Assembly (NCBI GenBank): GCA_031291075.1
Contig: JARLJS010000014.1
Coordinates: forward strand, 1-52,063
Length of the DNA stretch: 52,063 bases
Direction of reading: 5' to 3'
DNA from: Nevskia sp.
Lineage (GTDB): Bacteria > Pseudomonadota > Gammaproteobacteria > Nevskiales > Nevskiaceae
How positions within the stretch are numbered: the stretch's first letter is position 1; every line of letters begins with the position of its first letter. The position numbers and the translations under genes were made by a program. Shown piece by piece: positions 35,489 through 49,624 of this stretch. The notes beneath the pieces are model-generated. The model was not told where the DNA came from, searched no databases, and worked only from the letters and a program-made list of their open reading frames with translations.

Positions 35489-35573
35489 TGGTGCCGGCGT
35501 CGAGACTCGAACTCGAACGGGTTTCCCCGCTACCACCTCAAGGTAGTGCGTCTACCAATTCCGCCACGTCGGC
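35489..35573 (-). tRNA. tRNA-Leu (anticodon GAG)
   Basis: 85 nt, CCA encoded. The anticodon stem CTACC/GGTAG encloses TTGAGGT with anticodon GAG. A long variable arm fits leucine, and the T-arm is TCGAG-TTCGAGT-CTCGA. The 5' acceptor strand is GCCGACG and the 3' strand CGCCGGC, so six of seven pairs form and position 5 (A) faces C68, a mismatch. It lies just after secG, the position of tRNA-Leu in many gammaproteobacteria, and its 3' end is the boundary with the mobile island. Confidence 0.95.
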
Positions 35574-35631
35574 ATTGCGTGCGATTTTAATGCTGCGGCC
35601 GGCGCTTGTCTTGCGCCAGCCGACTCTGGGC

Positions 35632-36114
35632 TTACTCCGGAACCTTGGGCGTGGCCGGCTTGGCCGGGGCCGGCGCATTCTTCTGCGCCTGGGCCGGAGC
35701 CGCGGCGGGCGGCGCAGCGGCAGAGGGCTTGGCGCCGTTGGCGGCGGGCCCAGCCGGTGCGGCCGCGGCCGCCGGAGCGGCGTCGGTCTTCGGCGTGGCC
35801 GGGACCTGAACCAGGGTAGGCAGTTCCACCTTCGCCGCCGGTGCCGGCGGCGCGGTATCGACCACGCTGTGCGGCACGGTGGCCCGCGGCTGCAGGAAAT
35901 ACGCCAGCACCAGGCTGAGGGCGAAGAACGCCGCCGCCAGCCAGGCGGTGCTGGTGGTCAGGAAATTGCTTGAGCCACGCGCGCCGAACACGGTGCCGGA
36001 AGCGCCGCTGCCGAAGGCAGCGCCGGCATCGGCGCCCTTGCCGTGCTGGATCAGGACCAAGCCGATCAGGGTCACTGCGATCAGCACGTAAAACACAATC
36101 AGGACTGTATACAT
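35632..36114 (-). CDS. secG: Protein-export membrane protein SecG
   Basis: 160 residues from the ATG at 36114 (MYTVLIVFYVLIAVTLIGLVLIQ). Two membrane helices with the conserved loop QHGKGADAGAAFGSGASGTVFG between and STAWLAAAFFALSLVLAY as the second. The C-terminal ~85 residues form an Ala/Pro-rich, low-complexity tail, longer than in E. coli SecG (110 aa) but common in this group. It is the small non-essential subunit that aids SecYE translocation. It lies 20 bp after tpiA and 58 bp before the tRNA-Leu gene. Confidence 0.95.
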   Translation of the reverse strand: MYTVLIVFYVLIAVTLIGLVLIQHGKGADAGAAFGSGASGTVFGARGSSNFLTTSTAWLAAAFFALSLVLAYFLQPRATVPHSVVDTAPPAPAAKVELPTLVQVPATPKTDAAPAAAAAPAGPAANGAKPSAAAPPAAAPAQAQKNAPAPAKPATPKVPE

Positions 36115-36134
36115 ATTCTTGCCAGGGGACCGGC

Positions 36135-36920
<786 letters not shown>

Positions 36921-36963
36921 GCTTCTCCCTTGGATTGGTTCCCGATGTATTCGTTGTTCACTT

Positions 36964-38304
36964 TCAGGCGGCGGCGGCGATACGTACAGCCTGCGCCAGG
37001 CGTTCCGCGGCCTGCTGCGTCTCGGCGCCGTCCTGCGCCTCCACCATCACCCGGATCAGGGGCTCGGTGCCGGAAGCGCGCAGCAGCACGCGGCCCCGCC
37101 CGTGCAGGCCGCTTTCGCACTCCTGCAGCGCGGCGGTTACCGGCGGCAGCTCCAGCACCCGCTTGGCATGACCCTGCACCGGCACGTTGATCAGCACCTG
37201 CGGGTACTTGCTCATGCCCGATACCAGCTGCGCCAGCGTGGCCTGCTCGGTCCGCATCGCTTCCAGCACCTGCAGGGAGGTAATGATACCGTCGCCGGTG
37301 CTGGTACGGTCCAGGCAGAGCGTATGGCCGGAAGTCTCGCCGCCGATCAGCCCACCGCTGGCGCGCAGCCGCTCCAGCACGTAACGGTCGCCGACCGCGG
37401 CGCGCTCGAACGGCACCCCCAGCGCGGCGAAGGCGCGCTCCAGGCCCAGGTTGCTCATCACCGTCCCCACCACCGGCCCGCGCAGGGCGCCGGCCTTGAG
37501 GCGCTGGCGGGCGATGACGAACAGGATCTCGTCGCCGTCCACCTCCTGCCCGTCCGCGGTCACCATCATGCAGCGGTCGGCGTCGCCGTCCAGCGCCACC
37601 CCCAGGTCGGCACCGTGCTCGCGCACCGCCGCCTTCAAGCCTTGCAGGTGGGTGGAGCCGCAGTCGCGGTTGATGTTCAATCCATCCGGGCGGTTGCCGA
37701 TCACCACCACTTCGGCGCCCAGCTCGTCGTACACCGCCGGCGCCACCCGGTAGGCGGCGCCGTTGGCGCAGTCCACCACCAGCTTCAGCCCATGCAGCGA
37801 GCGGCTCTGGAAACTGCCCTTGCAGAATTCGATGTAGCGCCCCGGCGCATCGTCGATGCGGCGCGCACGGCCGAGCTGATCCGGCGGCACGCACACCAGG
37901 TCGTGTTCCAGCTGCGCCTCGATCTGTGCTTCGATGTCGTCGCTGAGCTTGTCGCCGTCGGCCGAAAAGAACTTCACGCCGTTGTCGAAATGGGGGTTGT
38001 GGGAGGCCGAGATGACCACCCCGGCCTTGGCCCGCAGCGCCCGGGTCAGGTACGCCACCGCGGGCGTGGGCAAAGGGCCGAGCAGGTGGGTTTCGACGCC
38101 GGCCGCCGCGAACCCCGCCTCCAGCGCGGACTCGAACATGTAGCCCGAACGGCGCGTATCCTTGCCCACCAGCACGTGGGTGCCGGGAGTGCCGGCCAGC
38201 ACGCGGCCGGCGGCCCAGCCCAGCTTGAGGGCGAACTCGGGCGTCATCGGCGCCTGGCCGACCCGCCCGCGTACCCCGTCGGTACCGAAGAATTTGCGGC
38301 TCAT
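36964..38304 (-). CDS. glmM: Phosphoglucosamine mutase
   Basis: 446 residues from the ATG at 38304; its first bases overlap the folP stop (ATGA). [13 protein letters not shown] at the start, the phosphorylated Ser101 in [14 protein letters not shown], the metal loop DGDADRC near 240, GGETSGH near 323 and [12 protein letters not shown] at the C-terminus. It converts glucosamine 6-phosphate to glucosamine 1-phosphate for peptidoglycan and LPS precursor synthesis. Confidence 0.98.
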   Translation of the reverse strand: MSRKFFGTDGVRGRVGQAPMTPEFALKLGWAAGRVLAGTPGTHVLVGKDTRRSGYMFESALEAGFAAAGVETHLLGPLPTPAVAYLTRALRAKAGVVISASHNPHFDNGVKFFSADGDKLSDDIEAQIEAQLEHDLVCVPPDQLGRARRIDDAPGRYIEFCKGSFQSRSLHGLKLVVDCANGAAYRVAPAVYDELGAEVVVIGNRPDGLNINRDCGSTHLQGLKAAVREHGADLGVALDGDADRCMMVTADGQEVDGDEILFVIARQRLKAGALRGPVVGTVMSNLGLERAFAALGVPFERAAVGDRYVLERLRASGGLIGGETSGHTLCLDRTSTGDGIITSLQVLEAMRTEQATLAQLVSGMSKYPQVLINVPVQGHAKRVLELPPVTAALQECESGLHGRGRVLLRASGTEPLIRVMVEAQDGAETQQAAERLAQAVRIAAAA

Positions 38305-39143
38305 CGTTGTATCGTCCTTGCCTGACGTAAGGTCCAGCTCATGCTTACCGCTTCCGCCGTGGCCGCCACATCGTGGGTCCGCACCACCGACGCGCCCAGC
38401 CATGCCGCCACCGCCGCCACCGCCAGCCCGGGATGCAGGCGGCGTTCGGCCGGCAGGCCGAGCAGCCGGCCGAGCATTGATTTGCGGGACACCCCGACCA
38501 GCACCGGCCGTCCCAGCCCCAGCAGGGTGTCCAGCTCCGCCATCAGGCGCAGATTATGCGCGTCTGTCTTGCCGAAGCCGATCCCCGGATCGACCAGCAA
38601 ACTGGCGGCCGCGATCCCCGCCCCGGCGCAGGCCTGCAGACGCCGCGCCAGGAAATCCCGCACCTCCGCCACCACGTCACCGTAGCGCGGGTCGCGCTGC
38701 ATGCTGCGCGGCTCGCCCTGCATGTGCATCAGGCACACCGCCGCCCGGCGCCGCGCCACCACTTCCAGCGCCCCCGGCGCCTGCAGGGCCAGGACGTCAT
38801 TGACCAGCTCGGCACCGGCGGCACAGGCCGCGTCCATCACCGCCGGCTTCATGGTATCGACCGATATCACGCAGTCCAGTTCACGCCGTAGGCGCTCGAT
38901 CACCGGCACCACCCGGTCCAGCTCCTCCGCCTCCGGCACCGGCTCCGCCCCGGGGCGGGTCGACTCGCCACCGACGTCGATGATGGTGGCGCCCTCCTCG
39001 ACCATCAGCCGCGCATGCTGCACCGCGGCATCCGGCTGGACGTAGCGCCCGCCGTCGGAGAACGAATCGGGGGTGACGTTGAGCACGCCCATGATGCGCG
39101 GGCGGCCCAGGTCAAGGGTACGGGTGGGAAGCTGTAGAAACAT
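38301..39143 (-). CDS. folP: Dihydropteroate synthase
   Basis: 280 residues. [16 protein letters not shown] near 19-34 is the pterin-binding signature, [13 protein letters not shown] near 60-72 the second, and [21 protein letters not shown] and VVRTHDV follow in order. It joins p-aminobenzoate to dihydropterin pyrophosphate in folate synthesis and is the sulfonamide target. The stop overlaps the glmM start. The gene is separated from ftsH by 180 bp of repeat DNA, an unusual gap in this cluster. Confidence 0.98.
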   Translation of the reverse strand: MFLQLPTRTLDLGRPRIMGVLNVTPDSFSDGGRYVQPDAAVQHARLMVEEGATIIDVGGESTRPGAEPVPEAEELDRVVPVIERLRRELDCVISVDTMKPAVMDAACAAGAELVNDVLALQAPGALEVVARRRAAVCLMHMQGEPRSMQRDPRYGDVVAEVRDFLARRLQACAGAGIAAASLLVDPGIGFGKTDAHNLRLMAELDTLLGLGRPVLVGVSRKSMLGRLLGLPAERRLHPGLAVAAVAAWLGASVVRTHDVAATAEAVSMSWTLRQARTIQR

Positions 39144-39323
39144 AAGCGGTGAGGTCGCTCGCTGCGCTCGCTGTGAGGAGTGAGGGGTGAGGAGATAAGC
39201 AGGAGACGCCCGCCGTTAACGCTTGTCCCCTCACAGCGCCAAAGGCGCGACCTCACCCTCCTTCGCAGCCAGCCGCGCAGCGGCTGGCGACCTCACCCGC
39301 GGCGGTCCAAGCCGCCGCGGCTT
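39144..39323. repeat. Repeat element A with two strong hairpins (ftsH-folP gap)
   Basis: The folP side carries GAGGTCGCTCGCTGCG and CGCTGTGAGG next to heptamer-like GTGAGGA/GTGAGGG units; the same modules recur at 41941-42062. The ftsH side has two perfect 9-bp hairpins: GCCAGCCGC/GCGGCTGGC at 39268-39288 (3-base loop) and CCGCGGCGG/CCGCCGCGG at 39297-39320 (6-base loop), the second only a few bases past the ftsH stop. No U-tract follows, so they may shape or pause the mRNA rather than end it. Confidence 0.6.
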
Positions 39324-41249
<1,926 letters not shown>

Positions 41250-41307
41250 TGCAGGACCCTCTAAACGGCCTGAAACAGGCTTCAGGCACTCCGGCTGACC
41301 TTAGACA

Positions 41308-41937
41308 CTACAACACGCGATGGTTTCGCGCCAGTAAATAGACCTCCCGGCTGCGCGGCCGCGACGCCTTGGGCTTGCGGACGTGCACCGTTTCGAAGCA
41401 ACCGCGCACCGCTTTCAGGTAGGCATCGAACTCGTCACCCTGGAATACCTTCACCAGCATGCTTCCGCCCTTCCTCAGGTGTCTGCCCGCGAAATCCAGC
41501 GCCAGCTCGGCCAGACACATAACCCCGGCCTGGTCCGCAGCAGCGATACCGGAAATGTTGGGGGCCATGTCCGACAACACAAGGTCTACCGCTCCCTCGC
41601 CCACCAGCGCTTCCAGCCGTTGCAGCACCTCCGGCTCGCGGAAATCGCCGCAGATGAAATCCACCCCCGCCACCGGCTCCATCGGCAGGATGTCCAGCGC
41701 CACCAGGCGGCCGGACGGCCCCAGCAGGGGACGGGCGTACTGGCACCAGCCACCGGGGGCCGCGCCGAGGTCGACCACCGTCATCCCCGGCTTGAGAATG
41801 TGGTCCCGCTCCTGGACTTCCCGCAACTTGAACACCGCCCGCGAGCGGTAGCCGAGCTTGCGCGCCTGCTGGACGTACGGATCGGATTCGTGCTCCGCCA
41901 GCCAGCGGGCGGAGCTGGGGGTGCGTTTCTTACCCAC
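41308..41937 (-). CDS. rlmE: 23S rRNA (uridine-2'-O-)-methyltransferase RlmE (FtsJ/RrmJ)
   Basis: 209 residues from a GTG at 41937, giving the expected GKKRTPSSARWLAEH start; frames further upstream are repeat DNA. VVDLGAAPGGWCQYA near 52-66 is the SAM motif, and SDMAPNISG near 120, LVKVFQGDEFD near 160 and SREVYLLA at the end supply the K-D-K-E catalytic set. It methylates U2552 of 23S rRNA during 50S assembly. The ribosome site is poor, perhaps because repeat element B lies directly upstream. Confidence 0.97.
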   Translation of the reverse strand: MGKKRTPSSARWLAEHESDPYVQQARKLGYRSRAVFKLREVQERDHILKPGMTVVDLGAAPGGWCQYARPLLGPSGRLVALDILPMEPVAGVDFICGDFREPEVLQRLEALVGEGAVDLVLSDMAPNISGIAAADQAGVMCLAELALDFAGRHLRKGGSMLVKVFQGDEFDAYLKAVRGCFETVHVRKPKASRPRSREVYLLARNHRVL

Positions 41938-41940
41938 TGC

Positions 41941-42062
41941 TGATGGCGTGAGGAGTGAGGGGTGAGGTCGCTCGCTGCGCCCGCTGTGAGGGGAAAAGCC
42001 ACGATCCGCGAGCATTCACGTTTGTCTCCTCACCCCTCACCCCTCACTCCTCACTCCTCACA
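41941..42062. repeat. Repeat element B between greA and rlmE
   Basis: GTGAGGAGTGAGGGGTGAGG at 41948-41967 and the opposite-sense run of CCTCACC/CCTCACT units at about 42027-42062 form a long imperfect inverted repeat around a spacer with GTCGCTCGCTGCGC and CGCTGTGAGG. The greA stop codon lies inside the outer edge. It shares its modules with repeat element A at 39144-39250, so both look like copies of one dispersed family. Confidence 0.65.
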
Positions 42063-42527
42063 AATAAAGCACCTTCACAATTTCCAGCTCCCGCGTCCCC
42101 CCAGGCGTCTTCACCTGCACCGTATCGCCCTGGTTCTTGCCGATCAGGGCGCGGGCGATGGGGGAATTGACCGAGATCAGGCCCTTCTTGGAGTCGGCCT
42201 CGTCCTCGCCCACGATCTGGTAGCGCAGCTCGTCGCCGCTGTCCACGTCGGCCAGGTCGATGGTGGTGCCGAACACCACCCGCCCGTTCTTCGGCAGGTG
42301 GGCCACGTCCACCACCTGGGCGTTGGCCAGCTTGGCCTCGATCTCGCTGATACGGCCCTCGTTGAAGCCGTGCTGCTCCCGCGCCGCGTGGTACTCCGCG
42401 TTCTCGCGCAGGTCGCCGTGCGAGCGCGCCTCGTCGATGGCGGCGATGATCTTGGGGCGCATTTCGCTCTTGCGGCGGCGCAGTTCTTCGCGCAGCGCCT
42501 CGGCGCCGCGAAGGGTCATGGGCGTTT

Positions 42528-42531
<4 letters not shown>
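42058..42531 (-). CDS. greA: Transcription elongation factor GreA
   Basis: 157 residues from the ATG at 42531, overlapping the carB stop (ATGA). The N-terminal coiled coil (about 1-75) contains [17 protein letters not shown] and the acidic tip [14 protein letters not shown]. The C-terminal FKBP-like domain includes [23 protein letters not shown] and [17 protein letters not shown]. It rescues backtracked RNA polymerase by promoting transcript cleavage. The last codon and stop abut repeat element B. Confidence 0.97.
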
Positions 42532-45758
<3,227 letters not shown>

Positions 45759-45771
45759 CTATCTCTCGTTA

Positions 45772-46428
45772 TCAACTCACGCTGGCGGTGGCCAGCTTCA
45801 CCCCGAAACCCACGAAGGCGGCGCCGGCGCCGCCGGTCAATGCGGTGCGCGTGCGGCGCCAGCGGCGGAACGCGGCGGCCAGGCGGGCGCCGCACAGGAT
45901 CAGCACGCTCAGGTAGGCGAAGCTCATCGCCTGCGCCGTCACGCCCAGCAGGGCGAAGGACAGCGCCTTATGGACATAGGCGGGGTCGACGAACTGGATG
46001 AAGAAGGCGATGAAGAACAGGATCGCCTTCGGATTGAGCAGGCTGATGCCGAGCGCGCGCCGCAGCGGATCGCCGGCCTGCGGCGGCGTTTCCGTCGCGC
46101 TTTCCGCCGTATCCGCACGCCAGCCGCGCCAGGCGCCCGCCAGCATGTTGAGGCCCAGATAGACCAGGTAGGCGCCGCCGGCGCACTTGAGCAGCAGGAA
46201 CAGCGCCGGGTAGGCGTGCAGCAGGGAAGCCACCCCGGCGGAGGCGAGCACGGTCAACACCGCGTCGCCGATGAACACGCCGCAGGCGGCCCGGTAGCCC
46301 AGCCGCACGCCGCGGCGCGCCGCGGTGCTGAGCACGAACAGCGAGTTCGGCCCCGGCAGCAGGATCACGATCAGCGTGCCGACCAGGTAGGTCGGGAAGT
46401 GCACCACGCCGAAAAAGGGGTTACTCAT
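45772..46428 (-). CDS. leuE: LysE/RhtB-family amino acid exporter, LeuE-like
   Basis: 218 residues from the ATG at 46428. Six hydrophobic helices. The family signature LIVILLPGPNSLFVLSTAARRG is at about 18-39, with ACGVFIGDAVLTVLASAGVA next and LLNPKAILFFIAFFIQFVDP near 128-150, close to the E. coli leucine exporter LeuE. It probably exports leucine or related amino acids. The start codon is only 10 bp from the border of the inverted-repeat unit, with no clear ribosome site, so the insertion may have altered its expression. It ends 13 bp before carB. Confidence 0.88.
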   Translation of the reverse strand: MSNPFFGVVHFPTYLVGTLIVILLPGPNSLFVLSTAARRGVRLGYRAACGVFIGDAVLTVLASAGVASLLHAYPALFLLLKCAGGAYLVYLGLNMLAGAWRGWRADTAESATETPPQAGDPLRRALGISLLNPKAILFFIAFFIQFVDPAYVHKALSFALLGVTAQAMSFAYLSVLILCGARLAAAFRRWRRTRTALTGGAGAAFVGFGVKLATASVS

Positions 46429-46438
46429 AAGAAACCGG

Positions 46439-46898
46439 GATTCAGTCCGCAAATGAACGCAAATAAACGCAAATTCTGTTCGGTCATATTGGCCTGCTGT
46501 CGTCATGGTTTAACACGACGCGCTTTACCCCAAGCTTCGTCGTACCGAAATTGAGCAACAGCGCCACTTGCAGGTGGCTTGCCCTCAGATAGTTGATGAC
46601 CTGCGCCTCATGCTCCGGGGCAAGCCTTGATAGTGCCTTCAGTTCCACAACAAGTCGCTCCTCGACCAGAAAGTCTGCGAAGTAGATGCCTACTCGCTCG
46701 TACTTGTAAAAAACTGCAAGCTCTTTTTCCCGCTCGAATCGCAGCCCCGCTTCGCGGAGTTCGACCGATAGAGCATTGGCGTATACCGACTCGAGGAACC
46801 CGACGCCGAGTTCGTTGCTAACGGCCATAGCGCAGCCAATGACGCGCTCCGAAATCTTAGCCATTTGCGTTTATTTGCGTTCATTTGCGGACTGAATC
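46439..46898. mobile_element. 460-bp unit with perfect 36-bp terminal inverted repeats around a GxxExxY gene
   Basis: Positions 46439-46474 and 46863-46898 are exact reverse complements of each other over 36 bp; each contains GCAAATGAACGCAAATAAAC-type repeats. Between them lies essentially only the GxxExxY gene (46484-46864). The right repeat carries the last eight codons and the stop of carA, and the left repeat ends 10 bp from the leuE start. I find no target duplication at the ends. GxxExxY genes with similar flanking repeats are known as dispersed units in many bacteria, but their mobility has not been explained. Confidence 0.8.
46484..46864 (-). CDS. GxxExxY protein (PD-(D/E)XK nuclease-like)
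   Basis: 126 residues. The name-giving motif GFLESVY (Gly22-Glu25-Tyr28) is present. Further on, Asp64 in FADFLVEERLVVELKAL with Glu74 and Lys76 matches the D...ExK core of PD-(D/E)XK nucleases, the fold to which PF13366 is assigned. The ATG is at the inner edge of the right inverted repeat, 6 bp after the carA stop, and no ribosome site precedes it, so translation may depend on carA. The stop is 9 bp from the left repeat. Function is unknown; a nuclease that moves or maintains its own unit is possible. Confidence 0.85.
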   Translation of the reverse strand: MAKISERVIGCAMAVSNELGVGFLESVYANALSVELREAGLRFEREKELAVFYKYERVGIYFADFLVEERLVVELKALSRLAPEHEAQVINYLRASHLQVALLLNFGTTKLGVKRVVLNHDDSRPI

Positions 46899-48016
46899 AC
46901 TTCCACGAACCGGTCGAACAGGTAGGCCACATCGTGCGGTCCCGGGCTGGCCTCCGGGTGCCCCTGGAAGCTGAAAGCCGGCGCGTCGAGCAGGCGGATG
47001 CCCTGGTTCGAGCCGTCGAACAGGGAGCGGTGCGTCACCACCGCGTTGCCCGGCAGCGTCGCCTCGTCCACCGCGAAGCCGTGGTTCTGGCTGGTGATGA
47101 GCACGCGGCCGCTTTTGAGGTCCTGCACCGGGTGGTTGGCGCCGTGATGGCCGAACTTCATCTTGAGCGTTTTCGCTCCCGCCGCCAGGCCCAGAATCTG
47201 GTGCCCCAGGCAGATGCCGAACAGCGGCACGCGCCGCCGCAGGAACTCGCGGGCGGCATGGATGGCGTAAGTGCAGGGCTCCGGATCGCCGGGGCCGTTG
47301 GACAGCATCACGCCGGCCGGCTTCAGGGCCAGCACTTCCTCCGCGCCGGTCTGCGCCGGTACTACGGTGACCTGGCAGCCGCGATCCACCAGCATGCGCA
47401 GGATGTTGCGCTTGATGCCGAAGTCGTACACCACAACATTCCGGCTGCCGCCGGCATGTTCGGATTCGACATTGGTTTCCAGCTTCCAGGAGCCGCGCGT
47501 CCACGGATAGGGCTCCGCCACGCTGACGACCCTGGCCAGGTCCATTCCCTTCAGGCCCGGGAATGCCTTGGCGCGCCTGAGCGCCTCCTCCTCGCTGGCG
47601 TCCGCGCCGGCGAGGATGCAGCCATCCTGGGCGCCCTTGTCCCGCAGCAGGCGGGTCAGCCGGCGCGTGTCGACGCCGGCGATGGCCACTACGTTCTGCT
47701 CGCGCAGGTAGTCGCGGAAACCGCGGCGGTCGCGCCAGGAACTGGCAGGCCGTGGCACCTCGCGCAGGATCAGGCCCGCCAGCTGCACCTTTTCCGACTC
47801 GGCATCCTCGTCGTTGGTGCCGACGTTGCCGATGTGCGGATAGGTGAGCGTGACGATCTGCTCGCGATACGAGGGATCGGTCAGGATTTCCTGGTAGCCG
47901 GTCATGGCGGTGTTGAACACCACCTCGCCGACGCTGGCACCGTCTACGCCAATGGAAACACCCCGAAAAACGCTACCGTCAGCGAGAGCGAGCAGGGCCG
48001 GGGTGGTAGGCGTCAT
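46871..48016 (-). CDS. carA: Carbamoyl-phosphate synthase, small subunit
   Basis: 381 residues from the ATG at 48016. [13 protein letters not shown] and [17 protein letters not shown] form the N-terminal domain. The class I glutaminase follows: [12 protein letters not shown] with the nucleophile Cys near 260 and GHPEASPGP with the His-Glu pair near 350. It releases ammonia from glutamine for CarB. The final residues IQSANERK and the stop are encoded by the 36-bp inverted repeat of the inserted unit, so the native C-terminus has been replaced. This tail is outside the conserved fold, so activity is probably kept. Confidence 0.97.
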   Translation of the reverse strand: MTPTTPALLALADGSVFRGVSIGVDGASVGEVVFNTAMTGYQEILTDPSYREQIVTLTYPHIGNVGTNDEDAESEKVQLAGLILREVPRPASSWRDRRGFRDYLREQNVVAIAGVDTRRLTRLLRDKGAQDGCILAGADASEEEALRRAKAFPGLKGMDLARVVSVAEPYPWTRGSWKLETNVESEHAGGSRNVVVYDFGIKRNILRMLVDRGCQVTVVPAQTGAEEVLALKPAGVMLSNGPGDPEPCTYAIHAAREFLRRRVPLFGICLGHQILGLAAGAKTLKMKFGHHGANHPVQDLKSGRVLITSQNHGFAVDEATLPGNAVVTHRSLFDGSNQGIRLLDAPAFSFQGHPEASPGPHDVAYLFDRFVEVIQSANERK

Positions 48017-48055
48017 CGGTCCGTGGTCTTCCTTAAGCCGGGTGAGTACACACAA

Positions 48056-48079
48056 GAAAGGGGGCTTGCGCCCCCTTTC
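48056..48079 (-). promoter_or_regulatory. Stem-loop in the carA leader
   Basis: GAAAGGGGGC and GCCCCCTTTC form a perfect 10-bp stem with a 4-base loop, 40 bp upstream of the carA ATG. It has only three T after it on the minus strand. It could be a leader structure that affects carA expression, or a terminator from elsewhere. A TAAAAT at about 48096-48101 on the minus strand is a possible -10 upstream of it. Confidence 0.4.
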
Positions 48080-48210
48080 AGGATTAAGACGCTATTTTAC
48101 CCGCACGGGCACGGAGCGTCCATGCCCGGGCGCGCCCGGCGCAGGTCATCGGCAGGCGGTCCGATTGTGGATCACAATAGCGCCTGTCGCCGCAAAGCGC
48201 ATGGAAAAAC

Positions 48211-48498
48211 ATGGGAAAACCAGGGATGCACCCACTGCTCAGGACGATCTGCCTCGTTGCGCTGACCAGCCCACTCTGCGGCTGCATCGTCGCCTCCGTG
48301 GTCGGCACGGCGGCCGATGTGGCGGTGGACGCCGCCGAGGTGGCGGTGGAAGTGCCGGTCAAGGCCGGCGAGGCGGTGGCGCACGCCGCGAGTTCCGGCG
48401 GCGACAAGAAGAGGCAGGATGACGGCGCCAGGGCGCCCGCAGCCGCGAGTCCCGCCCCCGCCCCGGCAGACGCACCCGTGGCGCCGGCTTCGCCCTAG
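48211..48498 (+). CDS. Small lipoprotein
   Basis: 95 residues. Signal sequence with a lipobox at SPLCGC, where the Cys near 25 would be lipidated. The short mature part VVGTAADVAVDAAEVAVEVPVKAGEAVAHA is repetitive and Val/Ala-rich, then a Lys/Asp patch and a Pro/Ala tail. The pattern of Cys followed by VVGTAxDVAVD and VPVKAG matches a widespread small proteobacterial lipoprotein family of unknown function. A start at 48226 (MHPLLRT) is also possible. It is the only plus-strand gene in this part and is divergent from carA. Confidence 0.7.
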   Translation: MGKPGMHPLLRTICLVALTSPLCGCIVASVVGTAADVAVDAAEVAVEVPVKAGEAVAHAASSGGDKKRQDDGARAPAAASPAPAPADAPVAPASP

Positions 48499-48519
48499 GG
48501 AACCTCCCTAAAGGCCACT

Positions 48520-49584
48520 TCAAAGCAGCGGCATCTGGTCGCCGGCTGCCGGCGGTACGCGGAACACGGCCGGGTCATAAGGCTCCCGCTCGCGGTCCAG
48601 GCCATAGCGCCGCCGCGCCAGGGCAAAGCGCCTGGCGATCAACTCGGCGAAATGGCCGGTGCCGCGCATGCGGCGGCCGAACTGCGTGTCGTTGTCCTTG
48701 CCGCCGCGGGACTGCTGAATCAGGCTCATCACATGTGCCGCCCGCAGCGGCAAGTGCGTGTCCAGCCATTCGCGGAACAGATCCTTGAGCTCGTACGGCA
48801 GCCGCAGCAGCACGTAGCTCGCCGTGCTGGCCCCGGCTTCCGCCGCGGCCTCCAGCACCCGTTCCAGCTCGGCGTCGTTGACCGAGGGGATCACCGGGGA
48901 AAACATCACCCGCACCGGCACCCCGGCGTCCGCCAGCCGGCGCATCACCCGCAGCCGGGCGGCCGGTGAACTGGCGCGCGGCTCCAGCGTGCGCTTCAGC
49001 TCCGGGTCGAGCGTGGTGAGGGTAATGCCGACGCCGACCAGCTTGTCGCGCGCCAGGTCCGCCAGCAGATCGAGATCCCGCTCGATCATGGCGCCCTTGG
49101 TGATGACGCCGACCGGATGGCGGAAGCGGGCCAGCACCTGCAGGATGCTGCGCGTCACTTCCAGCCGACGCTCGATCGGCTGGTAGGGGTCGGTGTTGGC
49201 ACCCAGGGCGATGGTGCCGACGCGGTAGCCGGGCCGGCGCAGTTCCTGCTCCAGCAGTTCCGCCGCGTTGGGCTTGTAGAACAGCCTGGTTTCGAAATCC
49301 AGGCCCGGCGACAGGTTGAGATAGGCGTGGCTCGGCCGGGCGTAGCAATAGATGCAGCCGTGCTCGCAGCCCTTGTAGGGGTTGATCGACTGCTCGAACG
49401 ACAGGTCCGGCGAGTCGTTGCGGCTGATGATCGACCGCGCCGGCTCGGCCGTGACCGTGGTCTCCAGCGGGGGCAATTCCTCCTCGACGGTGCCCCAGCC
49501 GTCGTCCACGCGCTCGACCTCGCGCGACTCGAACCGGCCGGGTGGCCGCGAGGAGGTTCCGCGCCCTTTGATCGGTTGAGCCAT
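48520..49584 (-). CDS. PA0069-family radical SAM protein
   Basis: 354 residues. The iron-sulfur motif CEHGCIYCYARPSHAYLN near 75-92 (CxxxCxxC) identifies a radical SAM enzyme. GLDFETRLFYKPNAAELLEQEL and GANTDPYQPIERRLEVTRSIL follow, as in the PA0069 family. Related to spore photoproduct lyase-like proteins; members are conserved in proteobacteria but their reaction is unknown. Encoded alone, downstream of the GNAT gene and convergent with the lipoprotein gene 22 bp away. Confidence 0.92.
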   Translation of the reverse strand: MAQPIKGRGTSSRPPGRFESREVERVDDGWGTVEEELPPLETTVTAEPARSIISRNDSPDLSFEQSINPYKGCEHGCIYCYARPSHAYLNLSPGLDFETRLFYKPNAAELLEQELRRPGYRVGTIALGANTDPYQPIERRLEVTRSILQVLARFRHPVGVITKGAMIERDLDLLADLARDKLVGVGITLTTLDPELKRTLEPRASSPAARLRVMRRLADAGVPVRVMFSPVIPSVNDAELERVLEAAAEAGASTASYVLLRLPYELKDLFREWLDTHLPLRAAHVMSLIQQSRGGKDNDTQFGRRMRGTGHFAELIARRFALARRRYGLDREREPYDPAVFRVPPAAGDQMPLL

Positions 49585-49624
49585 GACCCGATAACTGTAC
49601 GCTCGTACAGCTATCGCGGCAAGC

